NCBI GenBank assembly: GCA_946641515.1
Contig: CAMPBT010000002.1
Coordinates: 1 to 64,000, forward strand
Reading direction: 5' to 3'
Source: UBA3210 sp002363635
GTDB lineage: Bacteria; Bacillota_I; Bacilli_A; RFN20; CAG-449
DNA length: 64,000 bases
In this document: positions 36,087-44,568 of the stretch, piece after piece
How positions within the stretch are numbered: the first letter of the stretch is position 1
Layout of the letters: each line of letters begins with the position of its first letter
Notes under the pieces: model-generated
What the model was told of the DNA's origin: nothing
What the model saw: only the letters and a program-made list of their open reading frames with translations
Database searches by the model: none
Position numbers and translations under genes: made by a program

Positions 36087-38054
36087 TTAATTAACCTCAT
36101 CTATGATTAAGGACTTAATATAGTCATTTAAAGCCTTATCTTCACAATATATATAGCAGCCTTTAATTCCTCTTGTTAATAAAACATAATATGTATTTCT
36201 AATTATTTTTTTAACAAGTTCTCTATCAGTCTTTCTACAAAAAGCTTTGTCTTTTGTAGGGTGAGTTTCAGTATCGATTTGTATTTTACCATCTCTATAG
36301 ATTAGGTCCTTACCAATAATTACACCACAATAATTTAGATCAATACCTTGAGAAGTATGAATACAACCTATTTCATCAACAGATAAAGGATCGTTTACCC
36401 AAGAATATTCTCCACCTTTTTTAAGGTTCCATTTTGCTTTAAAACCATCTTCATATTCAAAATCAAAAGAAGGTCCATTTCTATCCTCTTTATCACTAAT
36501 CCAATTATGAGTATAACCCGCTACTAATCTACACTTACCGCTCACAGATTTATCATTTACAAGTTTGCCATCTTTTCTACAAATTCTATCTTGCTCTTCT
36601 AAATCCTTTTGTTTAATTAATTCAAACATTGCTTTAGGAGAATCAAATACTTTAAATTCATATTTATTTTGTGAGACATTAAACTTTAAGCCATCGTTAT
36701 TGTAACCTAATAAAGACTTAATAAATGTTGTATAAGTTTCTCCACCTAAACATCTAAATTGAGATGTAAGTTCAAGTTCAGGACCCATTATTAATTTAGA
36801 GTGATTCTTCTTTGCTAATTCTTTGATTCTTTCAATAGTAGCGTAATCATGTTCTGTTACTGCTTGATCTTCATCTATAAAGAATACACTTACTTGGCAA
36901 CCTTTAATTGTTTTTTCAAGTACATGAGCATCTTTAGTTAAACCAGTTCCACCTTTAAAATCAAAGATTCTATGTGCTTCATCGAAGATACCACAATCAA
37001 AATCATTCTCTTTACAATTAGCAAGTATCTGAGGATGTTTAAATAATACTTTAATATCATTTTTAGTATAGTCATCTTGTATTAATTGTTCTTGATATAA
37101 ATATCTAGGTGAACCATTAGCGGTAAAGTAAGCACAGTTAAATGGCTTTTTACCATTTCCTCTATTTAATAATTTTCCTAATGTGTTAATAGCAACTACC
37201 GATTTACCAGTACCCGCTCCACCTTTAACAATAATAGTTTTCTTATACCCATATTCTTTAGCATCCTCAACTTCGGCAATGATTGTTGAAACTGCATTAC
37301 GCTGAGCCTCATCATATGCAAAAAAATCATTACCTTTTAATGCGTCTCTTAACATATGAGATAACAAATCAGAAGGAATCAAATTAGAATTATCAATTTG
37401 ATATAGCATTCCACTAGATGGATGCTTTACATATTTTTCTAAGAAATCAATTAATTTTTGAGTATCTTCCTTAAGGAAACATGGATTTGAAATTACTAAT
37501 GGAAAACTTTCAGAATCTTCTAATAATATAGAGTTTTCTTCATCCATATTATGTAAATAAGAACATGAATAAAGATTAACAGGAGTTTCTCTGACATAGA
37601 CATTAAAGTTCTTAATGCTATTTGCATAGTTTAACGCTTGATAAGAAGGATGCCAATGATCTTCATATTTACCTCTTGTTACTTGAGCAAATACATATTC
37701 AGGTTTCTTTGAAGACGAAACACTGCTCCATTGTTTTAATTCAATAATGATTACATTTTTATTACCATAATCATCTAAACCATAAATCAAGAAATCAATT
37801 CTAGTTTTTTGTTGATTTATTTTATATTCAATAGCAACATCAACATTTCTATCAATACAAGATTTTTCTAACGCTTGGGCTACAAAAGGTAATGAGCGTC
37901 TCCAAGCTTTTTCCTGACTATCACTAAAAGATGAAATACCTGCATTTCTCATTGCTCTAGCTATTTCATTTCCAATTTGAATACATTCTCCGTCTCTATT
38001 TAATAAATTACAAGAATTAATGAAATTACTAACACTTTGTCGATATACTATCAT
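36087..38054 (-). CDS. DUF2075 helicase-like ATPase with N-terminal nuclease-like domain
   Basis: 655 residues. The N-terminal part has the PD-(D/E)xK pattern: Asp87 in TRIDFLIYG and IIELK at 103-107. The ATPase part is a DUF2075/UvrD-like P-loop domain with GGAGTGKS at 278-285, a DEAH box in CGIFDEAHRIF, and the late motifs SQGIDLNYCG and YVLLTRGIKGCYIY of superfamily 1 helicases. It is the first gene of the operon and has a very strong ribosome site (AGGGGGGAG). It is preceded by a terminator of the neighbouring unit. Confidence 0.82.
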   Translation of the reverse strand: MIVYRQSVSNFINSCNLLNRDGECIQIGNEIARAMRNAGISSFSDSQEKAWRRSLPFVAQALEKSCIDRNVDVAIEYKINQQKTRIDFLIYGLDDYGNKNVIIIELKQWSSVSSSKKPEYVFAQVTRGKYEDHWHPSYQALNYANSIKNFNVYVRETPVNLYSCSYLHNMDEENSILLEDSESFPLVISNPCFLKEDTQKLIDFLEKYVKHPSSGMLYQIDNSNLIPSDLLSHMLRDALKGNDFFAYDEAQRNAVSTIIAEVEDAKEYGYKKTIIVKGGAGTGKSVVAINTLGKLLNRGNGKKPFNCAYFTANGSPRYLYQEQLIQDDYTKNDIKVLFKHPQILANCKENDFDCGIFDEAHRIFDFKGGTGLTKDAHVLEKTIKGCQVSVFFIDEDQAVTEHDYATIERIKELAKKNHSKLIMGPELELTSQFRCLGGETYTTFIKSLLGYNNDGLKFNVSQNKYEFKVFDSPKAMFELIKQKDLEEQDRICRKDGKLVNDKSVSGKCRLVAGYTHNWISDKEDRNGPSFDFEYEDGFKAKWNLKKGGEYSWVNDPLSVDEIGCIHTSQGIDLNYCGVIIGKDLIYRDGKIQIDTETHPTKDKAFCRKTDRELVKKIIRNTYYVLLTRGIKGCYIYCEDKALNDYIKSLIIDEVN

Positions 38055-38183
38055 ACAACTCCCCCCCTAAGTTCTAGAAATATTAAATACTAGTTAATAA
38101 ATAAAATTTATTAAAATTATGATAACACAAATGTTGAATTGTTTTAATACATAAAAGAAATTAATAATTAATGTATCGTATTT

Positions 38184-38213
38184 AAAAAGGCACTCTATAT
38201 TTAAAGTGCCTTT
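38184..38213 (-). terminator. Terminator between the TOPRIM remnant and the helicase operon
   Basis: AAAGGCACTTTAAATATAGAGTGCC hairpin (GGCACT with AGTGCC) followed by TTTTT on the minus strand. It separates the helicase operon from the genes above it. Confidence 0.75.
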
Positions 38214-38253
38214 AATTCTGGACTCTTTAAAAAAGTCGGCTCTATAAATAATC

Positions 38254-38976
38254 TTATTTAATAAGTTCTTTTAAAAATCCAAAATTTTCAAATATTATAT
38301 TAGTATTACAATTTGCAAGTTCAAATTTTTCTTTTAACTCAGAAAAAGTGCTATCTGGTTTAATTAAGCTAAATACTACACCTGTTTTAGCTTTTAAAAT
38401 CATTCTTTTATGTTTCAAATATTTTTTTCCTTCAGGTGGAAGCGTATCAACAAATTTATTTGATTCATCAACAATGGTTTTATCATTTATTTTTATTGAA
38501 TCTAAAATTAAATTTTCTAATGCTCCAGAATTATTGCGTGGTATAATCCTCAAAAATGAATTAATATTTTTAAAGGTGCCAAAATTATTAATTATTTTAT
38601 TACTGACAAGTTTATTTTCCTCAAATTTAATACCATCAAAAATAATACTCTTTTCAATTTGATCTGGTGTTTTTTCATCCGCATCAGCAATTACAATTAT
38701 AGAATCAATTTGAAGATTATCTTTAATTTGCATTTCTAGATACTTTTTATAGAAAGAATTTATATTATCAAATCCATTAGAATTACATATTTAAATATAA
38801 TTATTATCTGACTCATACCATGCGCCATTACAAATTTTAAAGATAGTACCTACGTTTTTATTTCCTATATACTTACATAAATTCCAATTTAATAGAAGCA
38901 GATTTAAAAAAACTACATCAGAATATCCTTCCACTAAGATAATTTTTATTCTTTTCTCAATTTTATCAATTTTCAT
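38254..38976 (-). pseudogene. DUF3226/TOPRIM-type protein, interrupted by a stop codon
   Basis: Two open pieces lie in one reading frame: residues 1-61 (38976 down) with ILVEGYSDVVFL, a TOPRIM Glu strand, and a later 159-residue piece with IVIADADEKT, the TOPRIM DxD strand. A single in-frame TAA near 38793 separates them and the codons between them (ICNSNGFDNINSFYKKYLE) read as normal protein. One nonsense mutation has therefore probably inactivated a gene of about 240 codons. Restart at 38733 could still give the C-terminal part. The ATG overlaps the stop of the ATPase remnant. Confidence 0.7.
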
Positions 38977-39299
38977 TAATCTCTAACCTCAAATCCGAAA
39001 TCTACAATACTATTCAAAGCTTCAGTACCAGATAATTCTCTACAAAGTGTTCTTTCTTCATTTTGTCTTAATGTATATATTTTTGTTGTGGAAATAAAAT
39101 TTCGAGTATTTGCAACTTTTAAAATCGCATTAATAGTTTCACTACTATGAGTTGAAATAAATATTTGAACATTAAATTTATCCGCTACTCTGAAAAGAAA
39201 TGTTAATATTTCTTCAAAATATTTATAATGTAATGATGTTTCAATTTCATCTATTAATAAAATACCATTTTGAGCGTAGATAACATTTGTAAATAGCAC
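38976..39299 (-). pseudogene. C-terminal fragment of an AAA (OLD/ABC-like) ATPase
   Basis: 107 codons containing only the end of an AAA_15/AAA_21-type ATPase: Walker B ILLIDEIETSLH and the switch histidine in ISTHSSET. The Walker A half is missing and nothing related is found upstream to 39519. With the following DUF3226 gene it forms the typical ATPase plus TOPRIM pair of OLD, Gabija and PARIS-like defence systems. It is a decayed copy. Confidence 0.7.
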
Positions 39300-39466
39300 A
39301 ATAGAATTGTCGGAAATTATCGGTTGAAAATGTCGGTTTCTGACTATTCTATTATGCTATTTGCATCCTTATAAGCTAAATATTATGTCGATTATATTCG
39401 ATATTTAAGAGAACATATCATTTTTGTCGATTACATATGTTCTAATAATCATAGAACATAATGAAA

Positions 39467-39484
39467 AAGACTATTTCTAGTCTT
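39467..39484 (-). terminator. Terminator of the DUF4143 ATPase gene
   Basis: AAGACTA-GAAA-TAGTCTT hairpin followed by a T-run on the minus strand. The same gap (39300-39466) holds AGAACATA in three copies, one of them inverted. Confidence 0.6.
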
Positions 39485-39519
39485 CATCTTCATGCTAAAA
39501 AGCAATTAGTAAAAATATA

Positions 39520-40740
39520 CTAAATTAAAGTACATGGGCAATACCAACATTTCCTATTATAAGGTTTTAATTCATCTGTTAGGCAAATTATTAAGCCAGG
39601 TTTTATATCCATGTTGAATTTAGTTAAAACATCAAAATTCTTATCAGGATGATTTGGCATTTTGTTCTTTTTTATCTCGATAGGTGTTAATGAGTTTCCT
39701 TCTTCAATTATTAAATCTATCTCTCTCTTTTCTAAATCACGATAATAATAAATATTTCTAGTTGATTTACCATGATTTAAATAATCTTTTATAATTTCGC
39801 TGACAACAAATGTTTCAAAGAATGCACCATCCATTGGGCCACTTTCTAAAGTGCAAGCATTTGGCCATCTACATAGATATGCAGCAAGCCCTGTGTCCAT
39901 AAAATATAATTTAGGGATTTTAGTCATTCTATCGGTAACTTTTTTAAAATAAGGCCTTAAAATATAAACTATCCCACTTCTTTCTAAAATTGTAACCCAA
40001 GATTTAATAGTTGGGGCACTGACTCCTATTTGTTTTGAAATTTCATCATATTTTAATTCTTGAGCAGTTCTTGCAGCCATATAAACTAAAAAATTATAAA
40101 AATCATCTAATTTCCCAACTTTTTCTAAATCGTGAATATCTCGTTCTAAATATAGATTGACATAATTCTCATAATATCTATCTCTATCTATATTAGAGCA
40201 AACAATTTCAGGTAAACCACCTCTAAAAATTGTTTCATAGACTTCATGTACATCTTTTTTTATATATGATCTAGTTTTTAATTCTTCAATATTCGTTGTA
40301 AATAATGAATCATTACCATCAATTTCTTTTTGTGATAAGCCAGACATTTCAAATAAAGCTACTCTACCTACTAAAGTTTCACTTACATTTTTCATCATCA
40401 CAAATTTTTGTGATCCTGTGAGCCAAAATAATCCTTTATTATCTTTTCCTTCATATCCCAATTTGTCTACTATGTCTTTTATCTTAAATAAAATATCTGG
40501 TTCTCTTTGAAATTCGTCAATTATTAAAGGATAGCCATATGTTTCAAAAAAAAGGTCGACATCTTCATGAGCTAATTTCCTAGCATATCTATCATCTAAT
40601 GAAACATACTTTCTATTTGGTTCTTTAATATGGTTTAACATTGTTGATTTACCAACTTGTCTTTGACCACAAACCATAATTACAGGATATTCCTTACTAG
40701 CTTTTAATATTTCTTTTTCAATTATTCTATTAACGTACAT
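39520..40740 (-). CDS. DUF4143 AAA family ATPase
   Basis: 406 residues. The N-terminal AAA_14 domain has Walker A GQRQVGKS at 25-32, the VSLDDRYAR strand and LIIDEFQREP as Walker B. The C-terminal DUF4143 domain contains YFMDTGLAAYL and the nuclease-like block RDLEKREIDLIIEEG..IEIKKNK, which matches a PD-(D/E)xK arrangement. These proteins are widespread, often mobile and of unclear function. A promoter and ribosome site (GGAGG) precede it. Related fragments are at 18060-18293 and 41048-41286. Confidence 0.85.
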   Translation of the reverse strand: MYVNRIIEKEILKASKEYPVIMVCGQRQVGKSTMLNHIKEPNRKYVSLDDRYARKLAHEDVDLFFETYGYPLIIDEFQREPDILFKIKDIVDKLGYEGKDNKGLFWLTGSQKFVMMKNVSETLVGRVALFEMSGLSQKEIDGNDSLFTTNIEELKTRSYIKKDVHEVYETIFRGGLPEIVCSNIDRDRYYENYVNLYLERDIHDLEKVGKLDDFYNFLVYMAARTAQELKYDEISKQIGVSAPTIKSWVTILERSGIVYILRPYFKKVTDRMTKIPKLYFMDTGLAAYLCRWPNACTLESGPMDGAFFETFVVSEIIKDYLNHGKSTRNIYYYRDLEKREIDLIIEEGNSLTPIEIKKNKMPNHPDKNFDVLTKFNMDIKPGLIICLTDELKPYNRKCWYCPCTLI

Positions 40741-40786
40741 AGCAAACCTCCGAAAATCTAAAGTCTGATTTTATTTTTTCAACTAT

Positions 40787-40815
40787 ATTATATCGTATTA
40801 AAAATTATTACTCAA
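40787..40815 (-). promoter_or_regulatory. Promoter of the DUF4143 ATPase gene
   Basis: TTGAGT and TATAAT boxes with a 17-base spacer on the minus strand, 47 bases before the start codon. Confidence 0.65.
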
Positions 40816-40840
40816 TGATTTTCAAAAGAAAAAGGGTACT

Positions 40841-40909
40841 ATGTACATTGGCGGACAAGAAGTTGACGTAGTTGAACGTGCAGCTTTAGTGCCACTATCA
40901 TCCATATAA
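40841..40909 (+). other. Short coding relic, first copy
   Basis: A 22-codon frame reads MYIGGQEVDVVERAALVP before its stop. It resembles the tail encoded at 41581-41662 (shared T-Y, GQ and VVE positions). It may be the end of a deleted gene. The rest of 40910-41040 shows no gene. Confidence 0.25.
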
Positions 40910-41047
40910 AATGATATATTTAAATCATTATCATTTAAATAAACTATGATTTTATTATATTGTTACACTTTTTACATAAACTCTTTATTACTACTGTTGG
41001 TAAACTAATCTTTACAATATTAATATATGAAAACCAGGGCATCTCAT

Positions 41048-41286
41048 TTAGGAATAGTATTGAACTTCATCAATTATTAATGGCCATGCATGCAATTTTA
41101 AAAATAATTCAGGATCGTTAATCGCTTGAGCTCTTTCTCTTCTGTCATCTAATAATACATAATTAAAACCCAATTCTTTTTTTATTTCATAAGCTAATGT
41201 TGATTTTCCAACTTGTCTAGCTCCTGTAATTAAAGTTATACGTTTTGTTTTAACACTTAATTCTATTTGTTTTTTTTGTTCTTTTT
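41048..41286 (-). pseudogene. N-terminal fragment of a second DUF4143-type ATPase
   Basis: About 75 in-frame codons read ITLITGARQVGKSTLAYEI, then the LLDDRRERAQA block and PLIIDEVQYYS before a stop. These match the first 90 residues of the neighbouring DUF4143 ATPase in order. No start codon is left in frame and the remainder is missing, so this is a relic. Confidence 0.75.
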
Positions 41287-41351
41287 ATCATAGTATCATA
41301 TGAAACCAATCAGACGTCTATTCCCACTTTTTAAATATTTATTGATTTTCG

Positions 41352-41462
41352 GTAATAGATAATGTTGAAAGATATTTAAATTATGTGTTTGAAAATATTA
41401 ATAAAGAGCCAATTGAAAATTTATTACCTTATTCAAAAAATATAATAGAAAAATTGAGGTAG
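41352..41462 (+). pseudogene. C-terminal fragment of an IS66-family transposase
   Basis: About 36 codons read NVERYLNYVFENINKEP and then ENLLPYSKNI before a TAG. The YL-x-YV and LLPY patterns match the last part (IS66_C) of IS66 transposases. It is followed by TGGCGGAAATTGGCGG, of the kind seen at IS66 ends, and by a hairpin of GATAATC/GATTATC (41503-41556). The rest of the element is gone. Confidence 0.6.
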
Positions 41463-41580
41463 GGTTGAAATCCCTCTGGCGGAAATTGGCGGATTAAATA
41501 AAAAAGATAATCATTTATTATAGTAATTTGAAACTATAACATTAGATTATCTTTTTCTTTTTTATCATACGTGCAGAATT

Positions 41581-41662
41581 TTGACGTATACAATTAAGAT
41601 ACCTTCAACTTTCTATAATGTCGGGCAACTGTACAACGTAGTTGAATTCAAAAGTCAATGAA
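41581..41662 (+). other. Short coding relic, second copy
   Basis: About 26 codons read IKIPSTFYNVGQLYNVVEF before TGA, similar to the tail at 40841-40909. Together they may be footprints of a repeated gene around the IS66 relic. Weak evidence. Confidence 0.2.
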
Positions 41663-41681
41663 AAGAAACTTTAACAACAGG

Positions 41682-43340
41682 CTAATCCTTTTTATTGCTA
41701 TCAAATATTTCGTCAAAATTAACATTAAAATTGTATTTTGTTAATGCATTACATCTAGACCTTAGACTTAGCGATTTATTATTTTTACATTGCTTGATTA
41801 AAAGGCTGATAAATTTTTTTCTATGTTTTTCAAAAGGGGAAACAAACCTAGCAATTTCATGACAATAAGTCCATATAGAATAATCTAATCTCTTTGATAA
41901 GTCCGGTAAGCAGTAATTCTTTTTTTCGAACTCATCTGCAACTTTTTCAGCATCTTCTTCATTTCTATGTTTATATAAAAGGTCAGTCAAAATACTATAA
42001 TTTCTATTAGATGAAGCGTCATCTATTGATTGTTTAAAATTAGAATTATCAGCAGTTAGCTTCGTGTCTTCTACAATTTGAATCAATTGAGAAATTCTCG
42101 ATTTGGCATCATCACCTTCACAAGTCATTTTATAATCTTTTAAATAAAGAATCAATGGGTCTTCTTTGTCTTTGCTTTCAGTTTTAATCATTTGATCAGC
42201 TATAATACTTAATTCTTTTTTCTTTATAGGATGAATGCAATATCTTAGAAAGTTAAGAACTAAATCTAAATGTCCCTTCCTTGAAAAATCGAACTTATCA
42301 ATCATAATGAATAGTTGTTGCTTAAAATTAAGCTTTTCTTTATCATCTAGATAGTAGTACTCATTGCAGAAAGGTTCAATCGATAATATATCATTTGTTT
42401 TTTCAACAATTAATTCATCATATGTGCCAGTCTTTAAATAATTCATTATTTTTAATACATCATCATATAAAACCATATTTTCTTTCTCATCTACAAAAAC
42501 ATGATCCAATTCATTTGCAATATATACTCCAAAATCTTTTACATTTTCTTCGTATCTAATTTTTCTTAAATTAAAGGCATTCGTGTCATTTGAAAACTCA
42601 ATTTTAGTATTATTAGTTGAATAAAAACATCTTAATGCAATTACAATCTCTCTAATTAAAGTAAAACGATCATTAGCAGATTCTAAATCTAAATAAGAAT
42701 TAGTTAATGAATCTTTTTTCTTAGAAATTTCATCATAAATATTATAGCTCTTTTCTATTAAACGATAATTGCCTTTGGATGCTTTAAAAATACTATCATT
42801 TGAAATATCAGCATCATTTATAATCTTAGCAATAATATTAGAATCACCGTAAACTTTTAATTCTTTTTCAAAGGTTTTTTCAACATATCCATAATAATTT
42901 TCATCATCAACTTCTTTATCATTCAAGATGCATATCACTTTAAAACCATTTATCACAAGTGATGATACCAACCCACATACTTCTTTAAATGATAGACCAT
43001 CATTTTTCCTTTCGATATCATCAATTATTATAATTCCATTATTATATTTTGCACGTTTTATAGAATTGCACTTTTCGCTAGCTCCATTTATGAAATAATG
43101 GCCATTTATGTTAACGATGTAAGATGAATCAATCTTTTCTGACAATCTAATAATAACTTCATTAAGGGAGTTTAATCCAAACAATGAAACATAAACATAA
43201 TTTGGTTTAAAAGTCTCTAAATATTTAAAAACATTATAAGTCTTACCACATCCCCATGGTCCATCAATTAAAAGAGACCTTATTTTGTTGCTTTCGTCAT
43301 TAAAATCTTTTAAATAGTCACATAATTCAGTAGTTAGCAT
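41682..43340 (-). CDS. KAP-like P-loop NTPase
   Basis: 552 residues. Walker A is GPWGCGKT at 27-34 and Walker B is IIIIDDIER at 103-111, the pattern of KAP NTPases and related STAND-like proteins. The remaining 400 residues are helical and rich in Asn, Asp and Lys, without a known catalytic motif. It overlaps the stop of the upstream membrane protein gene by 7 bases. KAP NTPases are often membrane-linked and appear in phage-defence islands, so a membrane protein plus NTPase defence module is possible. No direct proof. Confidence 0.72.
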   Translation of the reverse strand: MLTTELCDYLKDFNDESNKIRSLLIDGPWGCGKTYNVFKYLETFKPNYVYVSLFGLNSLNEVIIRLSEKIDSSYIVNINGHYFINGASEKCNSIKRAKYNNGIIIIDDIERKNDGLSFKEVCGLVSSLVINGFKVICILNDKEVDDENYYGYVEKTFEKELKVYGDSNIIAKIINDADISNDSIFKASKGNYRLIEKSYNIYDEISKKKDSLTNSYLDLESANDRFTLIREIVIALRCFYSTNNTKIEFSNDTNAFNLRKIRYEENVKDFGVYIANELDHVFVDEKENMVLYDDVLKIMNYLKTGTYDELIVEKTNDILSIEPFCNEYYYLDDKEKLNFKQQLFIMIDKFDFSRKGHLDLVLNFLRYCIHPIKKKELSIIADQMIKTESKDKEDPLILYLKDYKMTCEGDDAKSRISQLIQIVEDTKLTADNSNFKQSIDDASSNRNYSILTDLLYKHRNEEDAEKVADEFEKKNYCLPDLSKRLDYSIWTYCHEIARFVSPFEKHRKKFISLLIKQCKNNKSLSLRSRCNALTKYNFNVNFDEIFDSNKKD

Positions 43341-44434
43341 TGTATTTCCTCCACCTTTATAGTTTTTTCTTCTTTAATTTCAATATGATAATTGTATTCA
43401 AAATTATCTAGACTGCTCACTCTGATATTAGCACTATCTAAATTATCAGCCAAAGAAAACGAAATAGAAAAAAGCATATTAGACTCGATGTAAATTGATT
43501 GATTAGAGCAATATAATTCACCATTTACAGTCAATTCATTAATTACAAAACAACATTTAGATGAATTCTTTAATATAATGCTTTTGTTTAATATTGGTGC
43601 TCTATCCTCTAATCCATCTTTATAGAAACGAATTTTTAAAACATTTGCCAAATCACATTGAAATGGGACAATTAATTCTGGTCTATTAGCTATTTTACTA
43701 ATTTGTTTATCTCGATTTATTTCAAAATTAATAGTTTTTCTTACTCCAATTAAAGTGCATAGGCCTCCAACAATCGCGCATAATCCTGATATACATGCTG
43801 CTAAAATACCTATATCAAAATCTGCAGTTTTTCCCGATAATCCATTTCTTATTATTAAGCCTATGATACCCAAAAATAGAAATAATAGCATTATAACAAC
43901 ATAAATCCAAATTGACTTTTCAAGTTTTATTTTTTCTTTTAAAGGCTTTTCTTCAATATGGTGGTTCTCTTGTTCAAAAAAGTTATGCTTTTTTAAATAT
44001 GCAACAATTACCAAATATATATTTCTTAGTAAAACAACAAAATTAACCCATATTGTAGAATTTAAAATTAAAAGTGCTGATCTAACTTTTTCTAAATCAA
44101 GCGTTCTATTTCCTGTTTCTGAATCTATAGAAATTGATGAACAATCATATCCGTATGCAACAGAAAGAAATAAAATATTTGCTATAACTCCGACTATAAA
44201 AAGTATTAGTTCAACTTTACTACTAGTTTCATCCATCACTTTGATTTTTAATGTAATAATTATGCCTATTAAAAAGATAACAATCGTATAACAAGTGGCT
44301 ATATCATTACACAAATTTGTAGCAAATGATTCTGCTAAAACCATCCATACAAACACAATCGCTAAAATCACAAATAGCACATGAAAACAATAATTTGTTA
44401 TATTTGCCAATAATTTCTTATTTTTTCTATTCAT
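43334..44434 (-). CDS. Multi-pass membrane protein paired with the KAP-like NTPase
   Basis: 366 residues. About six hydrophobic segments lie at residues 8-32, 45-62, 72-95, 113-143, 173-195 and 207-232. A soluble domain of about 130 residues follows, predicted as beta-rich. I do not recognise the family. The pairing with the NTPase and a promoter element shared with the SIR2 gene (see 44488-44518) suggest a defence or stress role. Confidence 0.6.
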   Translation of the reverse strand: MNRKNKKLLANITNYCFHVLFVILAIVFVWMVLAESFATNLCNDIATCYTIVIFLIGIIITLKIKVMDETSSKVELILFIVGVIANILFLSVAYGYDCSSISIDSETGNRTLDLEKVRSALLILNSTIWVNFVVLLRNIYLVIVAYLKKHNFFEQENHHIEEKPLKEKIKLEKSIWIYVVIMLLFLFLGIIGLIIRNGLSGKTADFDIGILAACISGLCAIVGGLCTLIGVRKTINFEINRDKQISKIANRPELIVPFQCDLANVLKIRFYKDGLEDRAPILNKSIILKNSSKCCFVINELTVNGELYCSNQSIYIESNMLFSISFSLADNLDSANIRVSSLDNFEYNYHIEIKEEKTIKVEEIQC

Positions 44435-44487
44435 ACAACTAATTTACACCATCCATATTTAAAATTGAATTGAAACATCGTTTATCG

Positions 44488-44518
44488 TTAAACGTTTTCG
44501 CTCTTAGCCATAATTATA
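44488..44518 (-). promoter_or_regulatory. Shared control element, copy 1 (membrane protein/KAP operon)
   Basis: On the minus strand a TATAAT box is followed after 8 bases by AGAGCGAAAACGTTTAA. The same 17 bases occur at the matching place before the SIR2 gene (54508-54524). The core AAACGTTT is a palindrome with a central CG, as in operators of LacI-type repressors. No -35 box is clear. Confidence 0.6.
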
Positions 44519-44568
44519 GCACTATTATCAGGTTTAATAAACGGATAAAAGGAAAAAGACTGCTATAC

